Origin: an uncultured Clostridia bacterium
Lineage (GTDB): Bacteria > Bacillota > Clostridia > Christensenellales > Borkfalkiaceae
Assembly: GCA_904374385.1 (NCBI GenBank)
Contig: CAJFGA010000009.1
Span: 1 to 44,689, forward strand
Reading direction: 5' to 3'
Length of the DNA: 44,689 bases
Part shown: positions 14,983 to 22,843 of the stretch, piece by piece
How positions within the stretch are numbered: the first letter of the stretch is position 1
Layout of the letters: the number at the start of each line of letters is the position of its first letter
The notes under the pieces: model-generated
The model's database searches: none
Told to the model about the DNA's origin: nothing
What the model saw: only the letters and a program-made list of their open reading frames with translations
Made by a program: the position numbers and the translations under genes

Positions 14983-16461
14983 TCATTCGTCTACGTTTCG
15001 TTTTTCAGACACGATATATTCGGGACGGTTTTTCACCTCGTCATATACGCGGCTCAAATACAGGTTGGTGAGCGAATTGAAGATGCACAAGCACCCCGTG
15101 CACAGGGCGAGCGCGGGGAAAATCCACGCCGCAAGGGGCAGCCCCACGCCGCAGCACACGAGCACGATGAACGCGATAAAACAGAGCACGGACGCGACGC
15201 ACAAAAACATGCCGCACTTGAAAGAGAGGGTCAGCGGCCACGCAGAATTGGAAACGATGCCGCTCTGGGCAAGGCGCAGCATCTTTTTGAGGGTGTATTT
15301 CGTTTCGCCCGCGGCGCGCTCGTTGCGGTCAAAATCGACAAAAGTCTGCTTAAAGCCGACCCAGGATTCCAATCCGCGCAAATATTTGCCGTGTTCGGGA
15401 AGGCGGCAGATCACGTCGAGCACTTTTCTGTCGAGCAATTTAAAATCGCCCGTATTGCGCGGGATACGGATGCCCGTAATGCCGTGCAAAAACTTATAAT
15501 ACCATTTTGCCGTGAGTTTTTTAAAAGCGCTCTCCCCTTTGCGGGAACGCCTTCTGCCATGGACGACGTCGTAACCCGCTTCCCATTTGACCAGCATCTC
15601 TTCGATCACTTCGACGGGATCCTGCAAATCGGCGTCGAGCTCGACGGCGCAGTTGCCCGTAGCATGGCGGAACCCGCACAGGATCGCCGCCTGCTGCCCG
15701 AAGTTGCGGGAAAAGGTGAGCACTTTGACGCGCTTGTCCTTTTCGGCAAATCCTTCCAAAATTTCGCCCGTGCGGTCGCGGCTGCCGTCATTGACGAAAA
15801 TCAGTTCAAAATCGTACGACCCGCCCCGCAATTTTTCGAGCACGGGCACCGCCGCGCCGTAAAAGGCGGGCAAAACTTCCTCCTCGTTATAACACGGGAC
15901 GATCACGCTCAGTTTTTTCATAGACTCTCCTTGCAGAACGCGGGGAGCGGGCGCCGCCTCGGCCGCGGCCTCCCCTTTTCCCCCTTCCTTTCCTTTTTTG
16001 AATAGCAGCAGTTTTTTGGAAACATAGTTGTAGACCATGACCACGGCAGTGAGCACGATCTTGACGATCCACTCGTTGATGTGCAGCAGGTCGTAGCCGA
16101 CATACATGCCGACGAGGTGGATGCCCAAACCGATCGCAGACAAGACCGCAAATACGGTAAAGCCGAAAAAGCTCTTGCTTTTTCCCTTTTCCGTAAAGAC
16201 GAACAAAACGGACAGAAAGTAATTGACGAACAGCCCGAGGATAAACCCGACGCCCGTGCCGACGACCGTGGCCAGCGTGGACGGTTCGCCCCCGCCAAAC
16301 CATACGTTGTAAAAGTGCGGATACAGGGAGGCATCGAACAGATAGAGCACGACGCCCATCGCGACCATATCGACAACGGTCGCCAATCCGCCCACGATGC
16401 AAAAGCGGACGATCTCCATAAAGAGAGGATATTTTTCGTTTAATTTTTTCAAAAATGCCAT
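14983..16461 (-). CDS. GtrA flippase fused to a GT2 glycosyltransferase
   Basis: A 492-residue two-domain protein. Residues about 10-155 are a GtrA domain with four membrane helices (RFCIVGGLATVVDMVAM). A 25-residue Ala/Gly/Glu/Lys-rich linker follows. Residues 181 to about 400 are a DPM1/CsbB-like GT2 domain: SVIVPCYNEEEVLPAF, ELIFVNDGSRDRT, ELDADLQDP and a GDFKLLDR acceptor loop. Two closing helices lie at about 405-470. Known homologues load sugar onto undecaprenyl phosphate and flip it, usually as separate proteins. An AAGGAGAG ribosome site and ATG remain inside at 15921, so the GT2 may also be made alone. AAGGAGA precedes the ATG at 16461. The YfhO gene overlaps or abuts its 3' end. Confidence 0.92.
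   Translation of the reverse strand: MAFLKKLNEKYPLFMEIVRFCIVGGLATVVDMVAMGVVLYLFDASLYPHFYNVWFGGGEPSTLATVVGTGVGFILGLFVNYFLSVLFVFTEKGKSKSFFGFTVFAVLSAIGLGIHLVGMYVGYDLLHINEWIVKIVLTAVVMVYNYVSKKLLLFKKGKEGGKGEAAAEAAPAPRVLQGESMKKLSVIVPCYNEEEVLPAFYGAAVPVLEKLRGGSYDFELIFVNDGSRDRTGEILEGFAEKDKRVKVLTFSRNFGQQAAILCGFRHATGNCAVELDADLQDPVEVIEEMLVKWEAGYDVVHGRRRSRKGESAFKKLTAKWYYKFLHGITGIRIPRNTGDFKLLDRKVLDVICRLPEHGKYLRGLESWVGFKQTFVDFDRNERAAGETKYTLKKMLRLAQSGIVSNSAWPLTLSFKCGMFLCVASVLCFIAFIVLVCCGVGLPLAAWIFPALALCTGCLCIFNSLTNLYLSRVYDEVKNRPEYIVSEKRNVDE
15919..15937 (-). promoter_or_regulatory. internal ribosome site before the GT2 domain
   Basis: Within the fused gene the minus strand reads AAGGAGAG, 3-5 bases, then ATG at 15921, which starts MKKLSVIVPCYN, the natural N-terminus of free GT2 enzymes. 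The same bases are read as linker codons in the fusion. Confidence 0.65.
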
Positions 16462-16516
16462 CGGGATCTCCTTCGGCGGTACGCTTTGCACCGCCTTGCA
16501 CCCGTTTTTATGCGAT

Positions 16517-17410
16517 TTACGCCTTGAAGTCGCTGACGATCGAACGGATCAATTCGCCGTAATCCGTGAGTTTCGCAGCCTTTTTGCCGGAGGGCGTGGT
16601 GCCGGGGCGCAACGTCGCTCCATAGGCGCTCTTTGCGGCGAAAAACTTTTTGGCGGACCACGCCGCGACGAATAAAAAGACGACCGCCGCCGCAATACAG
16701 ATGATCGCGAAGATGAGGATCTGCATGCCGCGCACGCGGCTGATAAAGGCGGCGAGCACCCCGCCCGCGACGGCAAACACCGCAAAGAGGAGCGCAAAGA
16801 GAATAAATCGGCGCGTCGCCCCCGCGTATTCGGCCTGCCGCGCGCCGCGCGAGGCTTCGCGCTCCGCTTCGTCCTCGGCGGTCAGCCGTTCGACTTCTTC
16901 CGCATTGGCGGCGAGCATGCTCTCCATAGAGGGCACATACCGTTCTGCAAGCGCCGCGCGTTCTTCTCCGCTCATGCGACGAAAGGCGCGGTCATATGCC
17001 TTTTGGCAGTCATATATGTCGTGAAAGTCGGTAAAATCTTTGGTCTGTACGCGGACAACGCCGAACCAAGGGCGCCAGTCGGCGGCATATTCGGCAGCGC
17101 TGTCAAGATATTTTTCGCCCGCACCGACGAGATCGCCCGCCGCAAACAGGCTTTCCGCCTCATCCAGCAAATTTTCCGCGCGCGTCTTTTTTTGGGCGGC
17201 GCGCTCTTCCTTTTCGCGCGCCTTGGCGGCGAGCTCTTCGTCGGATAAGCCGACGCGGCCGTCCTCTTGACGAAAATTTTCAAAATCGGGGACTTCGATG
17301 ACGATATCATCGCCCGCATCTTCGGGCGCGGGATCTGCCAAAAGATCTTCGCCCGTCTTTTTCAGCTTGATCTTCCCGTCGTCATCCAGTTCCATGTTTC
17401 TTTCTTCCAT
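16517..17410 (-). CDS. hypothetical protein with two C-terminal helices
   Basis: A 297-residue protein, not assigned to a family. Residues 1-55 are acidic and probably disordered. Residues 60-185 are predicted helical and charged, with a tetratricopeptide-like stretch (LLDEAESLFAAGDLVGAGEKYL). Residues 202-223 and 229-251 are membrane segments, followed by a short basic tail. It could be a membrane-tethered scaffold. The ATG at 17410 has AAGGAG 10 bases upstream; the frame continues into ispE on the same strand, but that part is a shadow. It lies 31 bases after ispE and 55 before the GtrA-GT2 gene, within one operon. Confidence 0.8.
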   Translation of the reverse strand: MEERNMELDDDGKIKLKKTGEDLLADPAPEDAGDDIVIEVPDFENFRQEDGRVGLSDEELAAKAREKEERAAQKKTRAENLLDEAESLFAAGDLVGAGEKYLDSAAEYAADWRPWFGVVRVQTKDFTDFHDIYDCQKAYDRAFRRMSGEERAALAERYVPSMESMLAANAEEVERLTAEDEAEREASRGARQAEYAGATRRFILFALLFAVFAVAGGVLAAFISRVRGMQILIFAIICIAAAVVFLFVAAWSAKKFFAAKSAYGATLRPGTTPSGKKAAKLTDYGELIRSIVSDFKA

Positions 17411-17441
17411 AGATAAATCACTCCTTGTGATGGGATCGAAA

Positions 17442-18377
17442 TCATTCGCCGCGCGGCCCGCCCGCTTGCTCGATCTCCTCTTCGGTGAGAGCAAACGGAC
17501 TCGCCAAACGGCTGATCTTGCGGCTGCCCGGAACGAGCGTATGCACGACGCGGGTGCGCATTTTTCCTTTATAACGGCTCTTTGCCCAATGGCAAAGGGC
17601 TTCCCCCTCGAAGAGGGCGAACACGGCGCTGCCCGAACCCGTGACCGCATAGGCCGCGGGACTGAAAGACGCCGCCGCTTCGAGCGCCTGAGCGACTTCC
17701 GGGCACAGGCTTGCGGCGGGCGCGCCCAGGGCGTTGTAAACATTGGCGGCGATCGACGGAAAATCGCCCGCGGCGAGAGCGGACGCCATGCGCGCGCTGT
17801 CTTCGCGCGGAAGATCGGGCGCGGTGTCGTAAGCGCGGTAACATGCCGCGGAAGAGACGCCTTCGCCGGGCAAAAAGAGGAGCATATCCAACTGCCGCTT
17901 GCACGGGAGCGGCGCGACCTTTTCTCCCCTGCCGCGCAGGCGGGCAAAGCCGCCCGTAAGCATATAGCCCGTATCGCTGCCCAAACTATCCGCAATAGGT
18001 TTAAGGGCGGCACTGTCGATTTTATAGAGTTTGGCAAGGGCATTGAGCACGCCCGCCGCATCCGCAGAGGAGCCGCCCAGCCCCGCCGAAAGGGGAATAT
18101 CTTTATAAATTTCAATGTCTGCCCCCGCGGTACCGAAGGCGGAAACGAACGCTTCGCCCGCCTTGACGGCGTTGTTGCGTTCGGGGGGAATATTTTCGCT
18201 GCCCAGGCCGTGCATATAGACGTTGATCAGTTTGTCCGCGCGCGGCTTGACGCACACGGTATCCCAAATGTTGACGGAGGCGACGACGCTGTCAATACAA
18301 TGGTATTCCCCTTCCTTTCCTAAAATATTGAGGGAAAGATTGACTTTGGCGTAACTTCGCACTTTTTTCGCAAACAC
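17442..18377 (-). CDS. ispE: 4-diphosphocytidyl-2-C-methyl-D-erythritol kinase
   Basis: A 311-residue GHMP kinase of the MEP isoprenoid pathway; it phosphorylates CDP-methylerythritol with ATP. The N-terminus has the signature AKVNLSLNILGK; the ATP loop is PLSAGLGGSSADAAGVLNAL; VTGSGSAVFALF is the third GHMP motif. The tail beyond residue about 285 is longer than usual and charged. The start is GTG at 18377 with GGAGG 7 bases upstream. It leads the operon ispE-membrane protein-GtrA/GT2-yfhO, which couples an isoprenoid (undecaprenol) precursor enzyme to lipid-linked sugar transfer. Confidence 0.95.
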   Translation of the reverse strand: MFAKKVRSYAKVNLSLNILGKEGEYHCIDSVVASVNIWDTVCVKPRADKLINVYMHGLGSENIPPERNNAVKAGEAFVSAFGTAGADIEIYKDIPLSAGLGGSSADAAGVLNALAKLYKIDSAALKPIADSLGSDTGYMLTGGFARLRGRGEKVAPLPCKRQLDMLLFLPGEGVSSAACYRAYDTAPDLPREDSARMASALAAGDFPSIAANVYNALGAPAASLCPEVAQALEAAASFSPAAYAVTGSGSAVFALFEGEALCHWAKSRYKGKMRTRVVHTLVPGSRKISRLASPFALTEEEIEQAGGPRGE

Positions 18378-18407
18378 GGCAAATCCTCCGCGCCGAAATC
18401 TTCTTTC

Positions 18408-18436
18408 ATTATAACATGATTTTAACGAATTGTAAA
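18408..18436 (-). promoter_or_regulatory. promoter of the ispE operon
   Basis: On the minus strand TTTACA (18436-18431), a 17-base spacer, and TATAAT (18413-18408). Confidence 0.75.
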
Positions 18437-18475
18437 CATTGCAGGCAGATTTTTCGGCAAATACTCACGAATAAT

Positions 18476-18506
18476 GAAAATCCACCGGTAAAGCCGGTGG
18501 ATTTTC
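18476..18506. terminator. perfect hairpin upstream of ispE
   Basis: GAAAATCCACCGG (18476-18488) and CCGGTGGATTTTC (18494-18506) form a 13-base-pair stem with a 5-base loop. It works as a terminator in either direction and insulates the ispE promoter from the gene upstream. Confidence 0.65.
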
Positions 18507-18654
18507 ATTTATTGGCTCGATCACATGCAATGTCAGCCCCAAAGGGAAGCCCTTTTGTTTACGCATAAGCGGCCGCTTTTTGCGCCCTCCCCGTCGGCAA
18601 GTCTTTATTTTTGCGCATCGCTGCAGCATTCTGTTTCCCTCGGATTTGTTTTAT

Positions 18655-18682
18655 AAAAATCGCGCGCCCGTAAGGACGCGCG
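18655..18682 (-). terminator. terminator after the second YcxB-like gene
   Basis: On the minus strand CGCGCGTCC (18682-18674) pairs with GGGCGCGCG (18669-18661), with one G-T pair, and is followed by ATTTTTAT. Confidence 0.65.
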
Positions 18683-18692
18683 GAAATTTCTG

Positions 18693-19316
18693 TTATTTGT
18701 TTTTGGAGGATATTTTGATCACTCTGACACCTCTCGATGCGCAAAAGCCGAGAAACGATTCCGCCGTGCCGACCGAAAAGCCGTCCGTTTCCACAATGCA
18801 CGCCTGTGCGCCGTTAAAATACAGCAGAAGCGACCCCTTGAAATCTACGACCTTGGCGAGCGAAGCGACGGGTACCTGCATGGAAGAAACCACCGAACCG
18901 TTCTGACGGGTGATCACCTCCATTTGTTCGCCGGAAACAGTAAACGTATTGACCGCGCCGCGGTAAATGAGACTTTTCACCGTATTTTTGCGCATGACGG
19001 CGGGCAAAACAAACAGCATGACGACGGCAACCGCCGCCCCGCATACGAGCAACGCAATACCGTAGACAAGGTCGCCGTCTAAAAAGCCGAAAACGGAAAG
19101 AATTGCGCACGCTAAAAAAATAAAGGCGCTCAGTATGGGAACGGTTTTGCGCGAAGTATAATCAGCGAGCGCATGTGCCTGTTTTTCGCTTAAAGGCGAT
19201 TCTGCCCTGAAAAGCACGTTTACGCGATCTTCGGAAGCCCCCTCCTCCGCGATCGCCGCGTTTTCCTCTGCGTCCTTCCGTACCCTCTCTTCTTCCCTCT
19301 TCAGATCTTCTTCCAT
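18693..19316 (-). CDS. YcxB-like two-helix membrane protein
   Basis: A 207-residue protein. Residues 1-40 are charged and helical. About 59-78 and 82-106 are membrane segments. The C-terminal 95 residues form a compact soluble domain (FTVSGEQMEVITRQNGSVVS, then VPVASLAKVVDFKGSLLLYF) resembling the YcxB domain. It shares its plan with the protein at 32-532 but is not closely similar in sequence. Function unknown. The ATG at 19316 has AAGGAGAG. It has its own promoter and terminator and sits between ispE and the DUF3794 gene, which in other clostridia are close neighbours. Confidence 0.75.
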   Translation of the reverse strand: MEEDLKREEERVRKDAEENAAIAEEGASEDRVNVLFRAESPLSEKQAHALADYTSRKTVPILSAFIFLACAILSVFGFLDGDLVYGIALLVCGAAVAVVMLFVLPAVMRKNTVKSLIYRGAVNTFTVSGEQMEVITRQNGSVVSSMQVPVASLAKVVDFKGSLLLYFNGAQACIVETDGFSVGTAESFLGFCASRGVRVIKISSKNK

Positions 19317-19345
19317 TTTTCTCTCCTTATATTCTCTGTATGCCC

Positions 19346-19374
19346 ATTATAGCATGCGGAAGGCGGAAACGCAA
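19346..19374 (-). promoter_or_regulatory. promoter of the second YcxB-like gene
   Basis: On the minus strand TTGCGT (19374-19369), a 17-base spacer, and TATAAT (19351-19346). Confidence 0.65.
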
Positions 19375-19385
19375 GTATTTAATAA

Positions 19386-19415
19386 AAAACGGCTGCGCGC
19401 ATGCCCAGCCGTTTT
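19386..19415 (-). terminator. terminator of the DUF3794-LysM gene
   Basis: AAAACGGCTG (19386-19395) and CAGCCGTTTT (19406-19415) form a 10-base-pair stem with a 10-base loop, and an A-run on the plus strand gives T-rich sequence on the minus strand. Confidence 0.7.
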
Positions 19416-19424
19416 GTCTGTCGA

Positions 19425-20936
19425 TTAAAATCCGATCCGTTTTTTTCTATAAACCACAATGCGTTCGCTGCCGCTGAGCGGAAATTCGAGCGAAGCGTTG
19501 GTTCGGCGCACCTCTTCGGGCGATTTGCCCAGTTTTTTTGAAACGTCCCACAACCCGTCGCCGGCGCAGGGAATATATACGCTGACAGATGCGTCGCACT
19601 CCGGCACGGCGTCGCCCGCTTCGATGCGGGTCACCGCCGAGGACTGTTCACAGGAAAAGAGGGTAAAATACAGCTTTAAGGCGCACTCCGCTTCCAACTC
19701 TCCCTCCCTCTTTTGCCGTGCCGAAACGCCGCAGGGAAGGGCAAAGACGCGCACCGACTGTCCCTTTCGGGCGCGGTCGCACCGAACGGGGAACGAGAAG
19801 GGCAAGCTGATCTGTGTGCTCGCGGGGCGCCCCTCGCCGTCCTTGAAAAATACATAGGCAGAAACGACCCCCTCTGCCGTCACTTCGCCGTCGCCGGCCG
19901 TCGCAGCGGCGCGGCAATCGCCGAAGGCGACAGCTTGCAGCGCGCAGGCAAAATCTATCTTTTCCGAAATCGCCGCCGTGCCCGCGATCCGCTCCGTCGC
20001 CGTAAATGCCGCGGCCGGCTCGCAGGAAGAGAGCTGCGTGCGCTCGAGGGAACATGTATAACCGGGACAGAAGGCGTCCGCACTCATATGCACGTTTTCG
20101 CCGCGGTACACCCGGCCGCTCAATTCGAGGGTAAAGGTCGCCAAGATACGGCAGCGGCCGCGGTCTTCGTCGCAGGAGGCGGACACGTTGACGGCGCGGA
20201 CGATCCCTTCTGCCGTACAGCCGCACCCGGTGACCGCTTCGTCGCACGGGATCTCGGCGCGGAAAGGGATCAGGCGCTCGTAAGAAACGGCGTCGCTTTC
20301 CCCCTCTCGCTTGGCGAGTATGCCAAGGTTGATTTCGCCCGCAACTTCCAGCGTGCCGGCCGAGGCGCTGACGCGGTTAATAAAGATATTTTCACTGTGC
20401 GCGAGCACGTCGCCGACGTAGTCGGTATCGAACTCTTCCTCGACTTCCGCTTCGCCGCGGCAGGCGTACACTTGCAGCAGGCGTACGGAAACATCGTTGC
20501 ATACGACCCCCTCCCCGCCCGTCAGGCAGGAAATTTCGGCGGGAGCAAACAGTTCGATATCTGCCGATAGGATCGCCGAAAGGATCAATGCGCGCCCGTC
20601 GCGGCGCATCTCGATCTTTTCCACGCGCAGAGAAACGTCTGCCGCGGCGGCAGGGGCCGCGCGCTCGCATTCGGCGCGATGGGTAAATTCGGCGCCTCGC
20701 TCGCCGCTGACGACGCCGCCCTCCGGCGTGGCGGCGACAACCGTAAAATAAAGCCTGCCGCCGTAACGGATCTCGCCCGAAAGCACCTCAGCCCCGCCGA
20801 ACACGGCGCGGGCGCTGACGGCGAGCACTTTATTGTCCGCCCAATCATTCATGCGGCATTCGACGATGGACTGCGCGCAGATCTTTTCCCCTGCGGATGC
20901 ATAGGTATACTTTTCATACTTAGCCGAAACAGACAT
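19425..20936 (-). CDS. DUF3794 (SPOCS) and LysM spore-associated protein
   Basis: A 503-residue protein. It appears to carry repeated all-beta SPOCS/DUF3794 units; segments such as ENIFINRVSASAGTLEVAGE and GTAAISEKIDFACALQAVAF match the family's strand pattern. Residues about 453-499 are a LysM module (YIPCAGDGLWDVSKKLGKSP, then IVVYRKK). Clostridial homologues are tied to spore coat or cortex assembly, and LysM binds peptidoglycan. No signal peptide is seen, which fits a mother-cell protein. The ATG at 20936 has AGGGAGG. It is divergent from veg, as in related genomes. I could not identify a sporulation-sigma promoter with confidence. Confidence 0.85.
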   Translation of the reverse strand: MSVSAKYEKYTYASAGEKICAQSIVECRMNDWADNKVLAVSARAVFGGAEVLSGEIRYGGRLYFTVVAATPEGGVVSGERGAEFTHRAECERAAPAAAADVSLRVEKIEMRRDGRALILSAILSADIELFAPAEISCLTGGEGVVCNDVSVRLLQVYACRGEAEVEEEFDTDYVGDVLAHSENIFINRVSASAGTLEVAGEINLGILAKREGESDAVSYERLIPFRAEIPCDEAVTGCGCTAEGIVRAVNVSASCDEDRGRCRILATFTLELSGRVYRGENVHMSADAFCPGYTCSLERTQLSSCEPAAAFTATERIAGTAAISEKIDFACALQAVAFGDCRAAATAGDGEVTAEGVVSAYVFFKDGEGRPASTQISLPFSFPVRCDRARKGQSVRVFALPCGVSARQKREGELEAECALKLYFTLFSCEQSSAVTRIEAGDAVPECDASVSVYIPCAGDGLWDVSKKLGKSPEEVRRTNASLEFPLSGSERIVVYRKKRIGF

Positions 20937-21058
20937 AACTGCATGCCCTCCCTTTTGTTCTCTCTTATTGTATGCCGCAAAAAAGGGCGGTATGCCTGCA
21001 AAAAAAGTCGCTTTTTGCGAACGGGTATATTTTTTTGCTTTTCGGAAAAAATAGAAGC

Positions 21059-21307
21059 ATGATCAGACCGACGCAAAATATACAAACCATCAAAGAAGAA
21101 ATAAAAAACTTTTATGAAAAAGACGTCGCCGTGCGGGTAAATTTAGGCAGGAATAAAATCGTAAACTTTACGGGAAAACTTTCCGGAGTGTATCCCGCCC
21201 TGTTTACCGTTCAGCCCTACGACGCGAACTACCGCGGCAAGACTTCGTATGCCTATGCCGAAGTGCTGTGCGGCAGCGTAAAGGTAAAAGAACTGAAAAA
21301 GGCTTAG
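21059..21307 (+). CDS. veg: Veg-family protein
   Basis: An 82-residue small beta-barrel protein. The family core IKNFYEKDVAVRVNLGRNKI, then FTGKLSGVYPALFTVQ and KTSYAYAEVLCGSVKV, is clear. In Bacillus, Veg influences biofilm formation and its gene sits in the yabG-veg-ispE region; here ispE and the DUF3794 gene are close by. I chose the ATG at 21059 because the family starts at this point; upstream codons look non-coding. The ribosome site is weak (GAAG). A strong terminator follows. Confidence 0.88.
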   Translation: MIRPTQNIQTIKEEIKNFYEKDVAVRVNLGRNKIVNFTGKLSGVYPALFTVQPYDANYRGKTSYAYAEVLCGSVKVKELKKA

Positions 21308-21354
21308 CCGGGAACGGAGCGTTTCATTGCCGCCGCGGCAATAACGGCGCAGAA

Positions 21355-21384
21355 AGGGAGGGCGCAGCAAACTGCGCCCTCCCT
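21355..21384. terminator. terminator between veg and the ECF S gene
   Basis: A perfect 13-base-pair stem (21355-21367 with 21372-21384) with a CAAA loop is followed by TATGTTTTAT on the plus strand. It separates convergent genes. Confidence 0.8.
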
Positions 21385-21389
21385 ATGTT

Positions 21390-21962
21390 TTATGCCCCGT
21401 TTGCCGCCTTCGTAAAACCAAGCATGGGAAAGATTCTTTTTACCGGTTTCAGGCGATAAAATACTGAAACCAAGAACAGTGCGCAAACGATGCAGAACGC
21501 ACCCTGCAGCGCGTTGCCCACAAGCGACGCCGCGCCGCCCGCACCCCCGTATAAAACGCTTTCAAAGACAAAATAGCCGAACACCATCCACGCCTCTGCC
21601 ACGAGAGATGCCGTCAGCCGCACGAGAGGATCCGCCTTATCCTGTACGATAACGTGTTTTAAGATCCGCCACAAAAAATAAGCGCCTGCGGCAGAAACAC
21701 CCTTGACCGCAAACGTCACGGGCGCATACAGCGTATATCCGCTGAGAATATCCGCAAGCCCGCTGCCGATCGCCGCCGCGGCCGCGCCGTACAGCGGGCC
21801 CAAACACCAGCCGGCAAGCAGAACAAAAACGTCGCCCAAGTTAAAATATCCGTAGGGCAGCGGAACAACGATGACGACGGTCGCCACGCAGCACAGCGCC
21901 GCAAATACTGCCGCAAAGGCGAGCCGCTTTGCGATGCTTGCAAAACCTTTTTGATTTTTCAT
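21390..21962 (-). CDS. ECF transporter S component
   Basis: A 190-residue membrane protein with about six helices. NLGDVFVLLAGWCLGPLYGA, then SGLADILSGYTLYAPVTFAV and KGVSA, are hallmarks of PF07155-type substrate-binding subunits of energy-coupling-factor vitamin transporters. They work with shared EcfA/EcfT modules encoded elsewhere. The vitamin cannot be assigned; thiamine-precursor or cobalt-unrelated vitamins are possible. The ATG at 21962 has AAGGAGC. A 7-base-pair hairpin (21977-21983 with 21988-21994) sits just before the ribosome site, but I recognise no known riboswitch. Confidence 0.88.
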   Translation of the reverse strand: MKNQKGFASIAKRLAFAAVFAALCCVATVVIVVPLPYGYFNLGDVFVLLAGWCLGPLYGAAAAAIGSGLADILSGYTLYAPVTFAVKGVSAAGAYFLWRILKHVIVQDKADPLVRLTASLVAEAWMVFGYFVFESVLYGGAGGAASLVGNALQGAFCIVCALFLVSVFYRLKPVKRIFPMLGFTKAANGA

Positions 21963-22046
21963 ATATGCTCCTTTGCCTTCCCCGCGAGGGAAAGATTTTT
22001 TATCGATTTTTGCCCCTGTGCCCGACCATGGGGCTCTGACGCAAAA

Positions 22047-22075
22047 ACAAGGGGGCCCCAAAAGGGCTCCCTTGT
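22047..22075 (-). terminator. terminator of the zinc-ribbon acidic protein gene
   Basis: Bases 22075-22064 and 22058-22047 form a 12-base-pair stem with a single non-Watson-Crick position, followed on the minus strand by TTTTTGC. Confidence 0.75.
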
Positions 22076-22105
22076 CCTTTTTCATCCGTTCGGGATGTCA
22101 AAAAA

Positions 22106-22597
22106 TTAAAAATCGTCGTCTTCGTCCTCATCCTCTTCATCGTCTTCGTCCTCGTCGTCATAATCGCCGAGGTCTCCGTCCAGATCGAGGTCGTCTTCAT
22201 CGGAAGACGGCTCTTCTTCATACTCATCGTCGTCGAAGCCGTCATCGAATTCGTCGTCGAAATCTTCTCCGATGTCGATCGGTTCATCTTCATCTAATGT
22301 GTCGGTATCTTCATCGAGGTAATTGCGCCATTCCTCATCCTTGTCAGGATCGATGTCGGCATCCTCTTCGTATTCGCTGTTCTTCTTGCACTCGTCGCAC
22401 ATCTTTTCCCCGAAACGCATATAATTGACGCCGCAAACGGGACAAAGTTCCGTCTTTTCGAAATCTTCATCCTCGTCCAGATCGGCAAATTTGAGTTTTG
22501 CGCCCTGCATTTCCGCAAGACAGACGTCGCAATACTCCTGTTTTTCCGGATCGATATAGTTCAAATCACATCTGGGGCACTTAATATATTTGGTCAT
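22106..22597 (-). CDS. double zinc-ribbon protein with acidic tail
   Basis: A 163-residue protein. Two zinc-ribbon-like units use Cys7/Cys10 with Cys23/Cys26, and Cys52/Cys55 with Cys67/Cys70. Residues about 75-163 are mostly Asp and Glu. The tail recalls the RNA polymerase delta subunit (RpoE), but the N-terminus is unlike it. Possible roles are a nucleic-acid mimic, a polymerase or ribosome accessory, or a metal buffer; I cannot choose. The ATG at 22597 has GGGAGGG upstream. A TTTACA/TATAAT promoter gives a leader of about 105 bases. Confidence 0.78.
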   Translation of the reverse strand: MTKYIKCPRCDLNYIDPEKQEYCDVCLAEMQGAKLKFADLDEDEDFEKTELCPVCGVNYMRFGEKMCDECKKNSEYEEDADIDPDKDEEWRNYLDEDTDTLDEDEPIDIGEDFDDEFDDGFDDDEYEEEPSSDEDDLDLDGDLGDYDDEDEDDEEDEDEDDDF

Positions 22598-22708
22598 ATC
22601 AGGAAATCCCTCCCTATCCCGGTACAATACAATAATATTATTACGGCAGATACTATGTGCATTTTCCGCAAAAAATACCGAAATCAAACCGCTTTTTTAC
22701 ATCGATAG

Positions 22709-22737
22709 ATTATACATAGTTTTCCCCCGTTTGTAAA
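22709..22737 (-). promoter_or_regulatory. promoter of the acidic zinc-ribbon gene
   Basis: On the minus strand TTTACA (22737-22732), a 17-base spacer, and TATAAT (22714-22709). Confidence 0.75.
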
Positions 22738-22843
22738 GGGTTTTTTATCCCAATTTTTTATTTTTTGCATACTTTTTTACAAATATCGCCGCCTTTTGAC
22801 CGCCGCGGACAATGTGACCGCTCAGAGGATGGATTTGGGCCAT

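Larger units (their letters stand above)
18378..18692. other. gap: ispE promoter and two terminator hairpins
   Basis: This gap contains the ispE promoter (18408-18436) and hairpins at 18476-18506 and 18655-18682. Between them I see no reading frame with a ribosome site. Confidence 0.6.

Noticed and set aside
17411-18115. N-terminal extension of the two-helix protein into ispE
   Set aside because: The extension overlaps ispE in another frame on the same strand and is Arg/Ala-rich noise. A ribosome site and ATG at 17410 mark the true start.
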